NCBI RefSeq assembly: GCF_910592395.1
Contig: NC_088317.1
Coordinates: 12,586,001 to 12,650,000, forward strand
Source: Lineus longissimus
Lineage: Eukaryota; Nemertea; Pilidiophora; Heteronemertea; Lineidae
Direction: 5' to 3'
Length of the DNA: 64,000 nt
In this document: positions 29,318 through 40,470 of the stretch, one piece after another
Position numbering within the stretch: the stretch's first letter is position 1
Layout of the letters: each line of letters begins with the position of its first letter
Position numbers and translations under genes: made by a program
The notes under the pieces: model-generated
What the model saw: only the letters and a program-made list of their open reading frames with translations
Databases searched by the model: none
What the model was told of the DNA's origin: nothing

Positions 29318-30464
29318 ATGGGGGCAATTGACAAGCGGCTCCAGGAGTTGGATAAGGCGGCTTCCGCAACCCCCCTTATGAAGAAAAGGCAATCCCTAAA
29401 AAACGAGCTGTTGCAATTTTTGGCACAACTGCCTAAGAGGCCAACCCTGGAACGGGTTTCTCCAAAAGATCTAACACGATTTTTAGTATGGAAAGACAAA
29501 GCCGGTAGGACACAGATCCATAATGCTTCCTGTATATTCCTCGGGCATCATGGTAAATTCCACTGTGGGTGTCCTACCCGTCTTGCCTTCGGTACGTTAG
29601 AAGGATTAGTCCGGTCCCTGAAATCCATTATTTCTGAAGAAACCGACAGGGGCAGCACGTGGGATATTTTCTCCGGGGTTGGGAATCCGGCTGATTCACC
29701 TCCTGTGAAATCGTATTTGAAGTGTGTCAAACGAGAGCAAGGTTTCTCGCACGTAGTTGCCAAGCAGGCAAAACCCTTGTTCATGGATAAGCTTCAAGCT
29801 ATTTCAAAATATATCGATAACCAGATTAAAAGACCAGATCTATCCCTTAGGGAGCAATTCGTTTTGTCCAGAGACCAAGCTTTTCTCAAGATGCAGTTCT
29901 TTGCCGAGGATAGGGCGAGTGATTTGGGAATTTTAAAAACACAGGAAGTTAAACGCTTACCCGATGGATCAGGTCTTGTAATCTCTCATTCTCATTGTTA
30001 AAGAATGTCCAAATCATCTTATTTGCCCGGTAAAGGGAGTTCAGCAGTATATCTCCAAGGCACAAACCTGGGGAGTGGATCTTACGGTCGGATATTTATT
30101 CCGTCCAGTCTCAGAAGCCGGTGTAGTGTTGGATGCGCCTATTTCGTACAGTGCAATTTACGATAGATTAAAGATTTATCTAAATACATTGGGAATCAAC
30201 CAGGGTGAGACCCCTCACGGCTTAAGAGCCGGCTGCTCCATTACTTTGCTTCTGTCGGGGGCAGCTTCAAGCCCGGCGGAAGTAATGTCTCATGTTGGTT
30301 GGTTCACAGAGGCATCAGCAGAGTACTACAGTCGGTCAGATATTTTGGTAAAAGCGGCTAATGTGTCCGAAGCCCTGGCTGACAGTTCTCGTCGGCCAGA
30401 AGCGGTTAAAACACTTTACAGTAAGTTTGGCGATGTTGATAATTTCCCAGCAGCGTTCCCTTGA
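29318..30464 (+). pseudogene. Ngaro-type tyrosine recombinase, frameshifted
   Basis: Two frames: 29318-30001 (core-binding part, CxC pair CGCPTR, and AEDRASDLGIL with the first catalytic Arg) and 30075-30464 (HGLRAG with the HxxR pair, EVMSHVGW, and the nucleophile Tyr in EYYSR). All catalytic residues of a tyrosine recombinase are present, but a frameshift near 30000 splits them. In the family this enzyme inserts the circular cDNA without target duplication. Confidence 0.85.
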
Positions 30465-30812
30465 GCAGATTTCGATGTATATTTTTATGCATTTTCGTAT
30501 TGTAATTATTGCATGATTGTGTTGGTTAGAGTGTGGCCTCGCCTTTTCGCTACATGCATCATCATACTAAAACCATACCGTGTAATCTTCTGTGGAATTT
30601 AAAATACAGTGTTGAGTTCTTATAATAAAGCAATGTTAGAATTTAAGTTACAATTTCTCGTTACCTTATTTTCGAATTCCGGACTAATTAGTCCCTAATT
30701 AATAATTAATTATGGCGGATTAATTAGTTAATTTTGTTTAAGTATTGGGAAAGGAGTTATGAAGTAGGGCATGTTTCTCCGGGATGGTTGAGAGCCCGGG
30801 CGTGCGCGCCTG

Positions 30813-30935
30813 TACATTTTCACACCCCAACACTTAAATGTGAAGATCATACACAAGCCTGGAGACACTTTGGGTATGTGCAGATCCAAAGTGTATCCTG
30901 GCGGTGATTGAGCGAACTGTATTTCGTCTCGCATG
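30813..30935 (+). repeat. Adjacent split direct repeats B1 and A2
   Basis: B1 30813-30880 (TACATTTTCACACC...GGTATGTG) identical to B2; A2 30883-30935 identical to A1. Only two bases separate them, the expected template for joining the ends of a circle. Confidence 0.8.
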
Positions 30936-31090
30936 GACACCCAGAAGGAAGACAGTTTGGCGTGTACAGGTTAATGTAAACCCTGTGTATGATGGCAGGC
31001 TCTGGAGCCACTGCAGTGGATTGGCTTTCCCCTCCCTCCCCGCCCTAGTATCCGGATTGCTTTAGAGCCGTGTATGTATCTTCGCGCCAT

Positions 31091-31158
31091 TACATTTTCA
31101 CACCCCAACACTTAAATGTGAAGATCATACACAAGCCTGGAGACACTTTGGGTATGTG
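31091..31158 (+). repeat. Split direct repeat B2
   Basis: 68 bp identical to B1. Gypsy sequence resumes at 31159, marking the right end of the Ngaro-type element. Confidence 0.8.
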
Positions 31159-31160
31159 TA

Positions 31161-31811
31161 GAGGGATTTGGCGGGAGGCAAACCAGTCCTGGAGCAACAG
31201 TAGGTGCCCCACATGCTGAGATCGTCTGTGAAAAGGTTGAAAAAAGCATGTCAGTAGAGTCGATTTTGAACCCCGATGCCAGTGTGTTTGTACCAAGACC
31301 TAAGCAACAGCCAGCCTCGATCGGGAGTATTCAGTTGACTGACAGCAGCCTGTACATCAGTGGAACAGTCGACGGCCAGTCTACACCAATTCTGATAGAT
31401 ACAGGGGCTGCTGTAACAATCATCAGTCACGAATTATGGGAGACCTGTCATTCGTTTGGAAGACCCCTAGAACCAGCAGACGGTTCTCTCCAGTCAGCTG
31501 CAGGAGAAGATTTGAAGATCGTTGGAGTTGTTGACATTTGTTTACAGATTGGTTCCCTCGATTTCAATCATCCTGTTGTTGTGGTCGAGAATCTATCGCA
31601 CTCCTGTCTGCTCGGAAGTGTCTTTTTCTTAAAACATAAGTGTGCTATTAGATATGATAATTCCACCTTAAATGTTAGTGATCAAGAAATTCCGTTGCGC
31701 CGCCAGATGGAGGAGCCAAAACTCTGCCGGATAACCCTGGGAAAATCTGTAACCATACCAGCCCAGACAGAGATGATTGTGCCTGGGAAACTTGCTTCTG
31801 TTTCCACATGA
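31161..31811 (+). pseudogene. Gypsy aspartic protease, interrupted by PIF transposon
   Basis: The frame is open from just after B2. The catalytic LIDTGAAVTIIS lies near 31393-31428. The flap region, C-terminal psi-loop region (ENLSHSCLLGSVFF) and linker ending QTEMIVPGKLASV follow. After about 31796 the sequence changes into the terminal inverted repeat of the next insertion. The nominal ATG at 31248 is internal to the original gag-pol frame. Confidence 0.8.
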
Positions 31812-32105
31812 GCGTCAGCGCTAGCGTTATAACGCCGCGCATCACGCTGCGTAATGCGCTTTAAAATCCTTCCAATGAATTTCCATAGAGCCCTTTCCAC
31901 ATGAGCGTTGCGCTAACAAAGCGACGCTTTGACCACGCAGCGCGGAACGCCTATATGCTCCTTTGGGCATTCGAGCGTTGTAGCGCAGCGTGATTTACCA
32001 AGCGAATTCAGCGGAGTATTGATAAACCTATTGTTATTTCAATGAATTATGTCATGTGATCATCAATGGCTTGGTCATCTTGCCGAAAACTTCCAAACCG
32101 TCAAC

Positions 32106-34207
32106 ATGGGAAGGAGCGAAGTGGACAGGAAAATTGAAAAATTGATTGTGGAGGTGGAGAAAAATCCTGGTCTATACGACAAGAGTTCAGAATTTTTCAA
32201 AGACGCTCTATCTCAAAAAGGATGACATCTGGAGAACGATTTAAGATAGAGTTGGATTTAACAGTAAGTATATAAAACATGATGAAAATCAGTTATTCAC
32301 ATATTTACTACAGATAGGCATATGTCAGAAGAGTTTGTCCGATCTAGTTTGCATGACCAAATTAATAGGTATCTTGCCAAGGCACAGATCCTACAGCAGA
32401 CACGAAATAGCGCTTGTATTTTTCTCGTACAGCAAGTGCTTCAACTGGTGGCCTGCCCCCGATCCTGTCTCGATCTCTCATAATCGTGGCGTTCTGGTTG
32501 TCTTTTTGGCTGGTTTGCAATGCTGGATCTTGAGGGGGTGGTGGAGCTGGGATCCCTTTCATTTGCAGCATGTTGTGCAGAATGCAGGTGGCCTTGACTA
32601 CATGATCCACGTTATTTGTTTGCAAGGGAATCTTCCGATGGTACAGCATCGTGCGACAAGAATACCAAAACAGTTTTCTGATATTCCTCTAGCCCGCGAC
32701 AGCCGATAGTTGTAAATTCGTTCATCATGAGCTAGGTGGTTGCCAGGTACCGGACGTATGAGGTGTTCCCCGGACGGGAAGGCGTTATCACCAACGATAA
32801 CATAGGGAACTTTATCTGTATCAGGGAATCCTGGCAGGGGCCTGTCCTCTGGGATCTGAAGCCTGTTGTCTGCCAATTTTTTCCCCAGTTCACTTTTCTT
32901 TAGAATTCCACCGTCGCTGTTGGAACCATACGACCCAATGTCAACCACCACAAAACAGTATAGTCCACCAATGCGAGAAGCACTACAGAAAATGTCTTCT
33001 TATAATTAAAGAACATAGTTCCAGATTTCTTAGGAGCAAATATGACCACGTGTTTCCCGTCTAGCGCCCCCAAGCAGTTAGGAAATTGCCAGTTGTCTTG
33101 AAATCCTTCCGCGATTTCTGACCATAGTTGATTCGTTGGTGTTGCCATGAAGAGAGGTTGCAGTCGGTTCCATATGGCTTGGTATGTTTCGACGACTATT
33201 TTAGAAACCGTGGCTATGCCAATTCGGTAGCTGAATGCAATGGTGGAATACGAGTCACCGGTTGCCAGGAACCTGAAAAGACAAACGTAGACAAATATAA
33301 ACGTTTTTTTTTTTTTTTAGGTGTCAAGGAAGTGAAACAAAAATGGAAGACAGTACGGGATAACTACATATCTAAATGCCACGAAGACAAATAGCGGACA
33401 AGCAGCAAAGGCAGTGACCCAGTACAAGTTTGCTGGGCTCCTAGAGTTCCTCAAGCCTTCCTTGGATGATCGTGAGTACGTACAAATAATCGACATCAAA
33501 CGACCGCCCACGACAAATTAAATATCTTGAATGTATCAGCGTTCGTGTGTTTGCCAAACATTGATGTCATTGAATCTTTTATTACAGAACAACAAGCAAC
33601 CTTGGTCAAGATACCCAAGAACTAGATGAGGTTGATGACGATGGTATCGCAGCGGAAGAGGATGCCAGATCATCTGATGGTGAGAATGAGGACGTCTCTG
33701 TCTCTGTGGCATCAGCGAGTAGTGTTTCCCGTTCAAGCACTCCCACACCCTTTCGCAATCCATCGGCATCGTCAAGTAAGAAGCGGAAGTCAAAGGATGA
33801 ATTCGACGAAGTAGTTTCCGATTTTTTTTCGGAGAAAAAGAAGCAACTCCAACAAAACCGTAATGTACCTCTTGCACAGCCGAAGAGGAACTTGATGACA
33901 TCGATAGATTTATGAAGTCAATGGGCGACATTGTTCGTACGCTGCCAGCACGAGCTGTAGCCGACATCAAGTTCAAGATTCATGGAATTGTCCACGAGGC
34001 TCAAATGAGGCATGTGTTTCCTGTTGATGAGGTTCATTTCAATAGGCATCAGAGGAGTGCATCTAACCCTGTACCTGCTTTTCAGAGTGGTCAAAACACT
34101 TCCCAACAATTTGGCCAATGTTTCGGAAGCAATCAGCCATCTCCATCTTGCACAGTGAGCAGGCCCATGACCACCGACGAGTCTCAGCAGCAATGGTCAT
34201 TGCTTTA
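32106..34207 (+). pseudogene. MADF-BESS accessory gene of the PIF transposon, three exons, broken
   Basis: Exon 1 from ATG 32106 (VDRKIEKLIVEVEKNPGLYD, the first half of a MADF domain) closes at a stop at 32223, with a frameshift just before. Exon 2 from 33321, after a T-rich AG acceptor, encodes KEVKQKWKTVRDNYISKC, the second half of MADF. Exon 3 from 33588 has acidic, Ser-rich and basic stretches and ends in a BESS-like motif (DDIDRFMKSMGDIVRTLP) after another frameshift near 33880. MADF-BESS proteins serve as the DNA-binding partner in this transposon group. Exons 2-3 lie inside the intron of the opposite-strand transposase. Confidence 0.7.
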
Positions 34208-34663
34208 AAGAAGTCCTGACCTAAAAAGGTACACTATTTTGTACATGTAAGAAGATTGAAAATAAATTTCTTACCTTACACATAGTCTCTCTTCTGTGCC
34301 AATGGCCATTCGCCAAAAGGTATCTTCTTTCTGTATATCATCCTTAATAAGGGCATGAATTTCATGAAATGTTGCGGGCACCATACGGAAGTAAATGAAG
34401 AACTTGTCTTCATAGGAGAACAGCTCTCGCACCAAATGGTGATATTCACCATATTGACGGCGAGACTTGTTTATATCGTGCACCCAAAAGTCATGGCGTC
34501 TCTTTCTCGATTTTCGACGTTTCACGTACAAATATAGAGCGAGCATTTCGACATCGCTGTCCGAATCGGCCATGTTGACTGTCTGATCACGAGGTACATC
34601 GGCTTCGCGGGCGTTGAATGTACAGCGTTCCGCCTGACGCCTGCGCTCATGTGGAAAAGGCAT
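32362..34663 (-). pseudogene. PIF/Harbinger transposase, two exons, two frameshifts
   Basis: Exon 1 34663-34275 (RRKSRKRRHDFWVHDINKSR; YFRMVPATFHEIHALI) joins exon 2 from 33272 downward through a GT-AG intron with exact phase. Exon 2 shows the helix-turn-helix region (SYSTIAFSYRIGIATVSKIV) and catalytic motifs GALDGKHV (Asp), IVGDNAFP (Asp) and SENCFGIL (Glu). Frameshifts near 32955 and 32645 break the frame; the C-terminus (VKATCILHNML) ends at 32362. The 1-kb intron contains two exons of the MADF-BESS gene on the other strand. Confidence 0.8.
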
Positions 34664-34782
34664 AGCGCGGCGTACTACGCAGCGCGTTTTTCGGGCGTAT
34701 CACGTCGCGCAATGCGCAGCGTTATAACGCTAGCGCTGACGCTCATGTGGAAACAGCCCTTTAAGGAGCCAAGTCGAGTCAT

Positions 34783-36240
34783 TTGATGCCAGGGGTAGTT
34801 GAAGCAAAACGAAGTCCATCATTGTTCGCAACTGGACGTACTTTGGTTCAATCAGATCATGGTAAATTGCCTGTCCGTGTTGGCAACTTCACTGACAAAC
34901 CAATCAGGATCAGAACTAACCAGACCATCGGGTGGTTACATCCTGTTGCAGAGGTCAGTGTGAGCAAGGAGGACTCAAAATCACAGCATCTGGAGCAAGT
35001 GGAGGCAAGCGACGAGGGAGATAAACAGGAGCACTCGGCTGCAGCTTTTGCCACAGCCAGTGTTGGGACGCCTTGTACACCCAAACCTGTGGACTCTCCT
35101 GAGAAGTCCGAGCGACTGAAGATGCTTCTCGAAAAGCTAGAAGTGGATGACATTGCTGTAACAGATCAACAGCGGGAAGTGCTGGTGAAACTCATTGCGG
35201 AATACCAGGACGTCTTTTCGATGGATGACTTCGACCTTGGGCATACCACCGTCATCGAACACACCATTGACACAAAGGATGCTCAGCCCATTAAACAAAG
35301 ACCGCGACGGGTACCACCCCATATGCAGCACTTCGTTGACGAGACGACGCAGGGCCTGTTGGAAAAAGGTCTGTTCAGAGAGTCTACAGGACCGTGGAGT
35401 GCACCGATAGTACTGGCTCGGAAGCAGGATGGAAGTTCCCGCCTGTGTGTCGACTATCGCAAATTGAATGAGTGCACTGTGAAATCAGCCCAACCGTTAC
35501 CTAGGATTGATGATACTCTGAGCAAACTAGCTGGATCATGTTGGTTTAGCAGTCTTGATTGTGCCAGTGGGTACTGGCAGGTAGGCGTAGCGCCAGAGGA
35601 TCGTGTCAAGACATCATTTGTCTCTGGTGTGGAACAATATGAATGGCTGGCAATGCCATTTGGACTCACTGGTGCTCCGGCTACGTTTACGAGGCTGATG
35701 AACCTTGTCCTTGGTGATTTACAATACTGTCTAGTATATCTCGACGACATTATTGTCCATACAGCTTCATTCGAACATCATATTGAGGAACTGCGAGAAG
35801 TCTTGGAACGCCTGAGGAAGGCCAACATGAAATTAAAGCCCTCCAAATGCAAACTTCTCCGTCGAAGTTTGAAGTGGCTGGGGCATATCGTAAATAAACA
35901 GGGCATCAGAACTGACAATGACAAGATCCAGCAAGTACAAGAATGGCCAAGACCAAAGGATGTCGCTGAAGTTCGATCGTTTATGGGTCTCTGTACCTAT
36001 TATCAGAAATATGTCCAGGACTTTTCTGAAATAGCAGCAGCACTCCATAGTTTGACGAGGAAGGACAGCAAATTTGAATGGTCACAGGCTTGTGAGGAAT
36101 TCTGCAAATTGAAGGATGCTTTAGTCAAGGCCCATGTGTTGAGAAAGCAGGAATGTTCGTGCTCGATACTGATGCAAGTAACGTTGCTGTTGGAGCCGTA
36201 TTATCACAGAAACAGTCGGACGAGTCTGAACGGGTTATAG
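34783..36240 (+). pseudogene. pol: Gypsy reverse transcriptase
   Basis: Homology starts at about 34762, directly after the PIF right terminus. Motifs in order: SRLCVDYRKLNECT, FSSLDCASGYWQV, EYEWLAMPFGL-like PFGLTGAPATF, catalytic YLDDIIVH (about 35737-35760), KCKLLRRSLKWLGHIV and the RNase-H-proximal AEVRSFMGLCTYY. Complete RT, but the frame runs out at 36240 because of a one-base frameshift near 36150, after which RNase H continues in another frame. Confidence 0.9.
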
Positions 36241-37946
36241 CGTATGGTAGCAAGAGTTTACAGGGTGGAGAGTTGAACTACTGCACGACCCGCAGAGAAA
36301 TGTTGGCACTTGTGCGGTTCACCAAGCATTTCAGATACCACCTCCTTGGAAGAAAGTTCTTAGTGAGAACAGATAATGCTGCAGTACGATGGCTACTGAA
36401 CTTCAAAGATCCGTCTGGACAAGTAGCACGGTGGCTTGAGCATCTCGCTGAGTTCGATTTCGAAATTCAACATAGACCAGGGAGACTCCACAGCAATGCG
36501 GATGCGATGTCCCGAAGGCCACATAGAAACCGTCAGCATGGAGACTGTCCATCATGTGGACCCACATCCTCGCCAAAAGTAACAGTCAACGCAACAACAG
36601 CAGCGAGGACACCCAGCTCATCGAAACCCGTGAAACAGAGGCAAACACCAAATCCTTCATCAACGCTTCCAGTTCCGATGGATTATTCATCTGAAGCGAT
36701 TGGAAAAGCTCAAGTGGAAGACCCAGACATAAAGGAAGTCTACCAGCATGTAATGGCAAATGAGATGATGATTCCACAGAGTGCCTTGAAAGGATGCAGT
36801 GCACGGACCAGGGCAATATGGGCCCAGCGACAGTTGTTGGAGATTGACGACGGAGTTTTGTACTTTGTATCTCCCGATAAGCCAACTCAACGCCGTTTGG
36901 TCCTGCCAGAAGCACTTGTGGAACCAGTCCTTGTTCAGGCCCATGATGCTGGTGCCCATCTTGGAATGAGGAAGACTGACGCCAAAGTCAGAGCGCGCTG
37001 TTGGCGCCCAGGCCTTAGACGTCTGGTAGAAGAATTCATTCGTACATGTGCAAAGTGCCAGAAGTGCAAATCGCCACCGCAAGCAACCAGGGCACCATTA
37101 CAGAGCATTCCAGCTGGCAGAAGAAACCAGAGGTTGCACATCGATTTCGTGGGGCCCATTAACCCGCCATCGAGAAGGGGCAATCGCTACATCATGGTGA
37201 TTGAGGATGCCTTCACCAAGTGGCCAGAGGCTTGGCCAATGAGGAATCAAAAAGTATCTACCTGTGCTAGAGTTCTTGTAAACGAGTACATATCACGATT
37301 TGGCACGCCAGAACACATACACTCAGATCAAGGTGGCAACTTTGAGTCAAAGGTGTTTGGTGAGATGTGCCAACTTTTGGGTATTGAAAAGACTCGCACA
37401 AAGGCTTACCATCCCCAGTGCAATGGCCAAGTGGAGAACATGAACAAGACGCTCAAGAAAATGCTGACGACCCTTGTGGATGAGCAGGGACGCAACTGGG
37501 ATGAAAAGCTCCCATCAGCTCTCATGGCATATAGATCAAGTGTTCAAGAGTCAACTAAGGAGACTCCATTTGCCATGACATTTGGTCAAGAAATGCAGAT
37601 TCCCTTGGACCTAATGATAGGGACGACAGACTCTACTTGCCCAGAAAAGACCAGCTATGTGCAGGACCTCCGTAAAAAGATTGAAACTTCTTATCGAACC
37701 GTCAGGGATAATTTGAAGGCAGCACAGAAACGTCAACGGCTCTACTACGACCGTAGGATGAAAGATGGGTCGTACAAAGAAGGTGACTTCGTTCTCTTGA
37801 GGAATCACCACCTCAAGCCTGATGAGGTCAATAAATTCCATCAACCCTGGAAGGGACCATACCGCATAATCAAAAAGCTTTCGGAAGTCAATTATAGGAT
37901 AGTAGCACTGGAAGGAAAAACCAGGCGAAGAACAGTCGTCATCTGA
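36153..37946 (+). pseudogene. pol: Gypsy RNase H and integrase
   Basis: RNase H: FVLDTDASNVAVGAVL, RREMLALVRF, VRTDNAAVRWLL, GRLHSNADAMSRRP. Integrase: HHCC zinc finger (HDAGAHLGMRKTDAK...CAKCQKC), then DDE residues in LHIDFVGPI, HSDQGGNFES and GQVENMNKTL. A basic C-terminal KGPYRIIKKL segment follows. The frame ends at 37946 by another one-base shift, the continuation (HLNNLRPFHARE) lying in the next frame. All catalytic residues are present. Confidence 0.9.
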
Positions 37947-38883
37947 ACAACTTGCGACCCTTCCATGCCAGGGAGACAGAGGTGTCGCCTGAAATCTGCC
38001 GAAATAAAACGGAGACTACACAGGTGAAGAAGGCACAGTCAGACGTAGGCCTACAGGATACAGAGAGACACAGAGAGGCTGGAAGCGAATCTGACTCTGA
38101 ATCAGAGGATGAAATAGAGCGTGTGTCCACATATTTTGAGGTGAGATTGATAAAAAGATTGATAAAAAAACAACACTACAACGTTGTAAAGACGACGTTT
38201 CGGATATTTTGAATCCTTTTTCAAAGTCTAATGTACAGACAGGAAATATATGTTTATATATAAGTACAACAGAAGACGTGAGGATGATGACGGACGTCAT
38301 TAAAAACCAGGACTCCCTGTCCACGTGTCTATTTGTTGATATCTAAAATAAACAAAGTCATTGATTGGCCGGAGGGCAGGGGTCAAAGGTGAAGGCACTG
38401 TTGAGTTTACGCTTCGGGAGTTTCCGGAGTATCTCCACATATTTTGAGGTGCCCAGAGTAACCACACCACCGCAAGGTGTTCTGCGCAAGGAATTGCCAC
38501 TGGAAGTGACGTCGCCGGATGTGAAAGGCCGCTTTGGCTCTCCCCAACCTGGATCCCTGGAGGTGCCGAGTCCAGTTATGGAGCCATCAGGTGCTGCTTT
38601 AGATTCACCAGATGGGGGACCTGCTTTAGATGTCCCTAATCCAGACCTGGATGAAACACCTTACAGAGAGATCGATGATACTATCCCATTCGACCCAGCG
38701 GAGGAGGAACCAGCCAACACTTATCGTTTGAGACCACGTGGAAATCTCCAGAAACCAACACGATTCCGTGTTTCAATTGGGTCTGCCACCAACCGACAGG
38801 ATTCTGAGTCCTTGCAGTTGAAGAAAAGACAATGGCTAAAGCGAGCCAAAAAGCTTAAGTTACGGCTAGCGATGAGTTCATAG
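37947..38883 (+). pseudogene. Gypsy pol C-terminal tail, split by a 290-bp insertion
   Basis: Acidic/Ser-rich tail (GSESDSESEDEIERV) up to 38143, then from 38452 a Pro-rich stretch, PANTYRLRPRGNLQKP and a basic C-terminus (KKRQWLKRAKKLKLRL) to the stop at 38881-38883. Deleting the insertion plus one target-duplication copy (308 bp) brings both halves into the same frame, direct evidence that they were one reading frame. Confidence 0.7.
38126..38451. mobile_element. 290-bp insertion flanked by 18-bp target duplications
   Basis: TCCACATATTTTGAGGTG occurs at 38126-38143 and 38434-38451. The insert (38144-38433) starts with a (AGATTGATAAAA)-like repeat and contains GACGACGTTTCGGATATTTT then GAATCC, a stem loop next to GAAACGTC on the minus strand, similar to repeats of Penelope-like elements. 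A long target duplication fits a retroelement such as a SINE or truncated Penelope/LINE. Class assignment is tentative. Confidence 0.7.
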
Positions 38884-39690
38884 TTCGGTGTAATCTATAT
38901 AATCCAGACTTAACCTTGTATCTTTTGTTGATCAGGTGAACTAATCATCCTGGTATACCCTATCCTTGGGATGCTTTGTACCCCGGGGCAGTGCATTCTC
39001 CGCAAACAATAGTGGTATATCTACGATTGGTATTAGTGGCTTATAACGTACATATCCCACGATCCAAATCAGGCTGCCCCACCTTTCAGCCAGGGGTGGA
39101 ACTAAACAGACATTGCGCTACAGTGGGATAATGATGAACTATAGCAACGAAGTATCTTTTAAGTTATGCGTGACGTCAGAGTGACGTCATTTTGTAAACA
39201 AAGGTATCCATCTATTTGCAAAACCAGCCCGTATGAATGTTTTAGATTTGCATTAGGTTTGTAGTAATCATATAGTTTCATGACTCTTCAATTATTCTGA
39301 TTAATCTTCACGCAAGTTTTTGACAGTTTTAAAGTTGTCAATATTTGCGGCAACCCATTTTACTGGAGAACTATATCAGCTCATCCTCGTTTCTCGTGCT
39401 ACTTTTTTAGCCACTGCCTCTGCCGCTACTAAAACAGCAGCACAGGCACGTGAAACTTAGAGACCCCCCCCCCCCCCCGTTCGGTTGCCCCCTTAACTGA
39501 CAAACAAACCCCGACTACACCGACAGCAAATCTAAAAACGATATCATTTTACATTTGGGGGGGGGGATGGAGGTAGTCAGTCGAGGGGGCCTGAGCTGAA
39601 TTGAAGGGGTAGGGGGCAATTGAGCTATTATATAATTTCTCGCGCCTGTGCGCAGTAGTTTCGAGATCTCGCCAACACCCTCCGCCAGCC
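38884..39690. other. Non-coding stretch with paired CRE palindromes
   Basis: No gene and no recognisable 3' LTR. Two TGACGTCA octamers (39171-39178 and 39182-39189) are followed by TGTAAACA (about 39195), a forkhead-type site. Poly-C (about 39465-39478) and poly-G (39557-39566) tracts. Confidence 0.4.
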
Positions 39691-39892
39691 TACCTCTCTG
39701 GCTGGGCACCACCTCCACAGCTAGGAACCTCTCTGACCAGGAACCACACGTGACTGGTAGTATGAATACAGTATCACTTCCAACCGTTTGAAGAAATGGC
39801 GGTGCTGTTGGTTGATATGTTGGCGTGCAGTAGTAGCTCAGCTCATGCTCCGCGTGCGGGTGTAAAAGAAATGCTGGTCCCCATGAATCTAG

Positions 39893-40470
39893 AGCTGTGT
39901 TCACACTAGCGTTTTAATACGAATTGAATACGAATTAAAACCTGAATTCGTATTAACTGTTCAGACTGAAATCGTTTTGGAATGATGCCAAATCGGTTTA
40001 TCGAAAACGGTTCCAGCACCGTATTGAATTCGCATCAGAATTCGGATCGCCCGATACGCATTCGGTGTGAACAACTCAATGCGCATTAACAAGGCTGCCC
40101 TCCTGTGCGCATGCGCATTATGTTATTTCCGTTCTAGCACATGGAGAACGCATGATCTGTCATTTCGTTGTCAATAGTGCATGTAGTGTCAGATTTCTTC
40201 CGTTTGTCAGCTTTGCCGGCGTTGCTGTTCCTCATCTTGTTGGACATGTTGGACATCCATCTCCATGTTGCTGTTGTAGTAGCGACATTTGCGCCTCCTG
40301 ATCAGGAGAGTCGATTCGTTCTCCTAATGGCCAATAGGCGGCGATACCGGTTAATGCGCATTGGCATGTTGTGTGTGAACACCCCAATTAATGCGAATTA
40401 ACATTGATTCGTATTCCGGGGCACGTATTCCGGAATGCGCATTCAATACGTATTCAGTGTGAACGCAGCT
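39893..40470. mobile_element. Palindromic MITE of 578 bp
   Basis: Terminal repeats AGCTGTGTTCACACT (39893-39907) and AGTGTGAACGCAGCT (40456-40470), one mismatch, with further inverted AATACGTATT-like and GCGCATT words inside. No transposase. Superfamily unresolved. Confidence 0.7.

Larger units (their letters stand above)
25149..31158 (+). mobile_element. Ngaro/PAT-type tyrosine-recombinase retrotransposon with split direct repeats
   Basis: Order A1 (25149-25201), coding region, B1 (30813-30880), A2 (30883-30935), B2 (31091-31158). A1 and A2 are identical over 53 bp, B1 and B2 over 68 bp, and B1 and A2 are adjacent. This is the A1-ORFs-B1-A2-B2 layout of Ngaro/PAT-like elements, which replicate through a circular intermediate and integrate by a tyrosine recombinase. 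ORFs: zinc-knuckle gag-like protein, RT-RNase H, tyrosine recombinase. A2 and B2 are 155 bp apart. The element sits inside Gypsy gag-pol. It has two frameshifts and one stop, so it is inactive. Confidence 0.85.
31797..34757. mobile_element. PIF/Harbinger-type transposon inserted in Gypsy pol
   Basis: Perfect terminal inverted repeats of about 38 bp (CTGTTTCCACATGAGCG... at the left; ...CGCTCATGTGGAAACAG at the right) enclose about 2.9 kb. A second inverted pair lies inside each end (CCCTTTCCACATGAGCG near 31889; GCGCTCATGTGGAAAAGG near 34643). It carries a MADF-BESS gene (plus) and a DDE transposase gene (minus), both frameshifted. The target duplication is not clear. It is distinct from the intact Harbinger at 11.6 kb, with different TIRs and a different accessory protein. 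Confidence 0.85.
23148..38883 (+). mobile_element. Gypsy LTR retrotransposon with three nested insertions
   Basis: Gypsy coding parts are gag (24045-25148), protease (31161-31811), reverse transcriptase (34783-36240), RNase H plus integrase (36153-37946) and a C-terminal pol tail (37947-38143 and 38452-38883), all on the plus strand. Between them sit a Ngaro-type element (25149-31158), a PIF-type transposon (about 31797-34757) and a 290-bp insertion (38144-38433). Removing the insertions leaves roughly 6 kb, normal for Gypsy. The left limit is the tentative LTR; the right LTR is not found. Confidence 0.85.

Noticed and set aside
38884-39500. 3' LTR of the Gypsy element
   Set aside because: No stretch matches the candidate 5' LTR at 23148-23372; either the 5' call is wrong or the right LTR is deleted.
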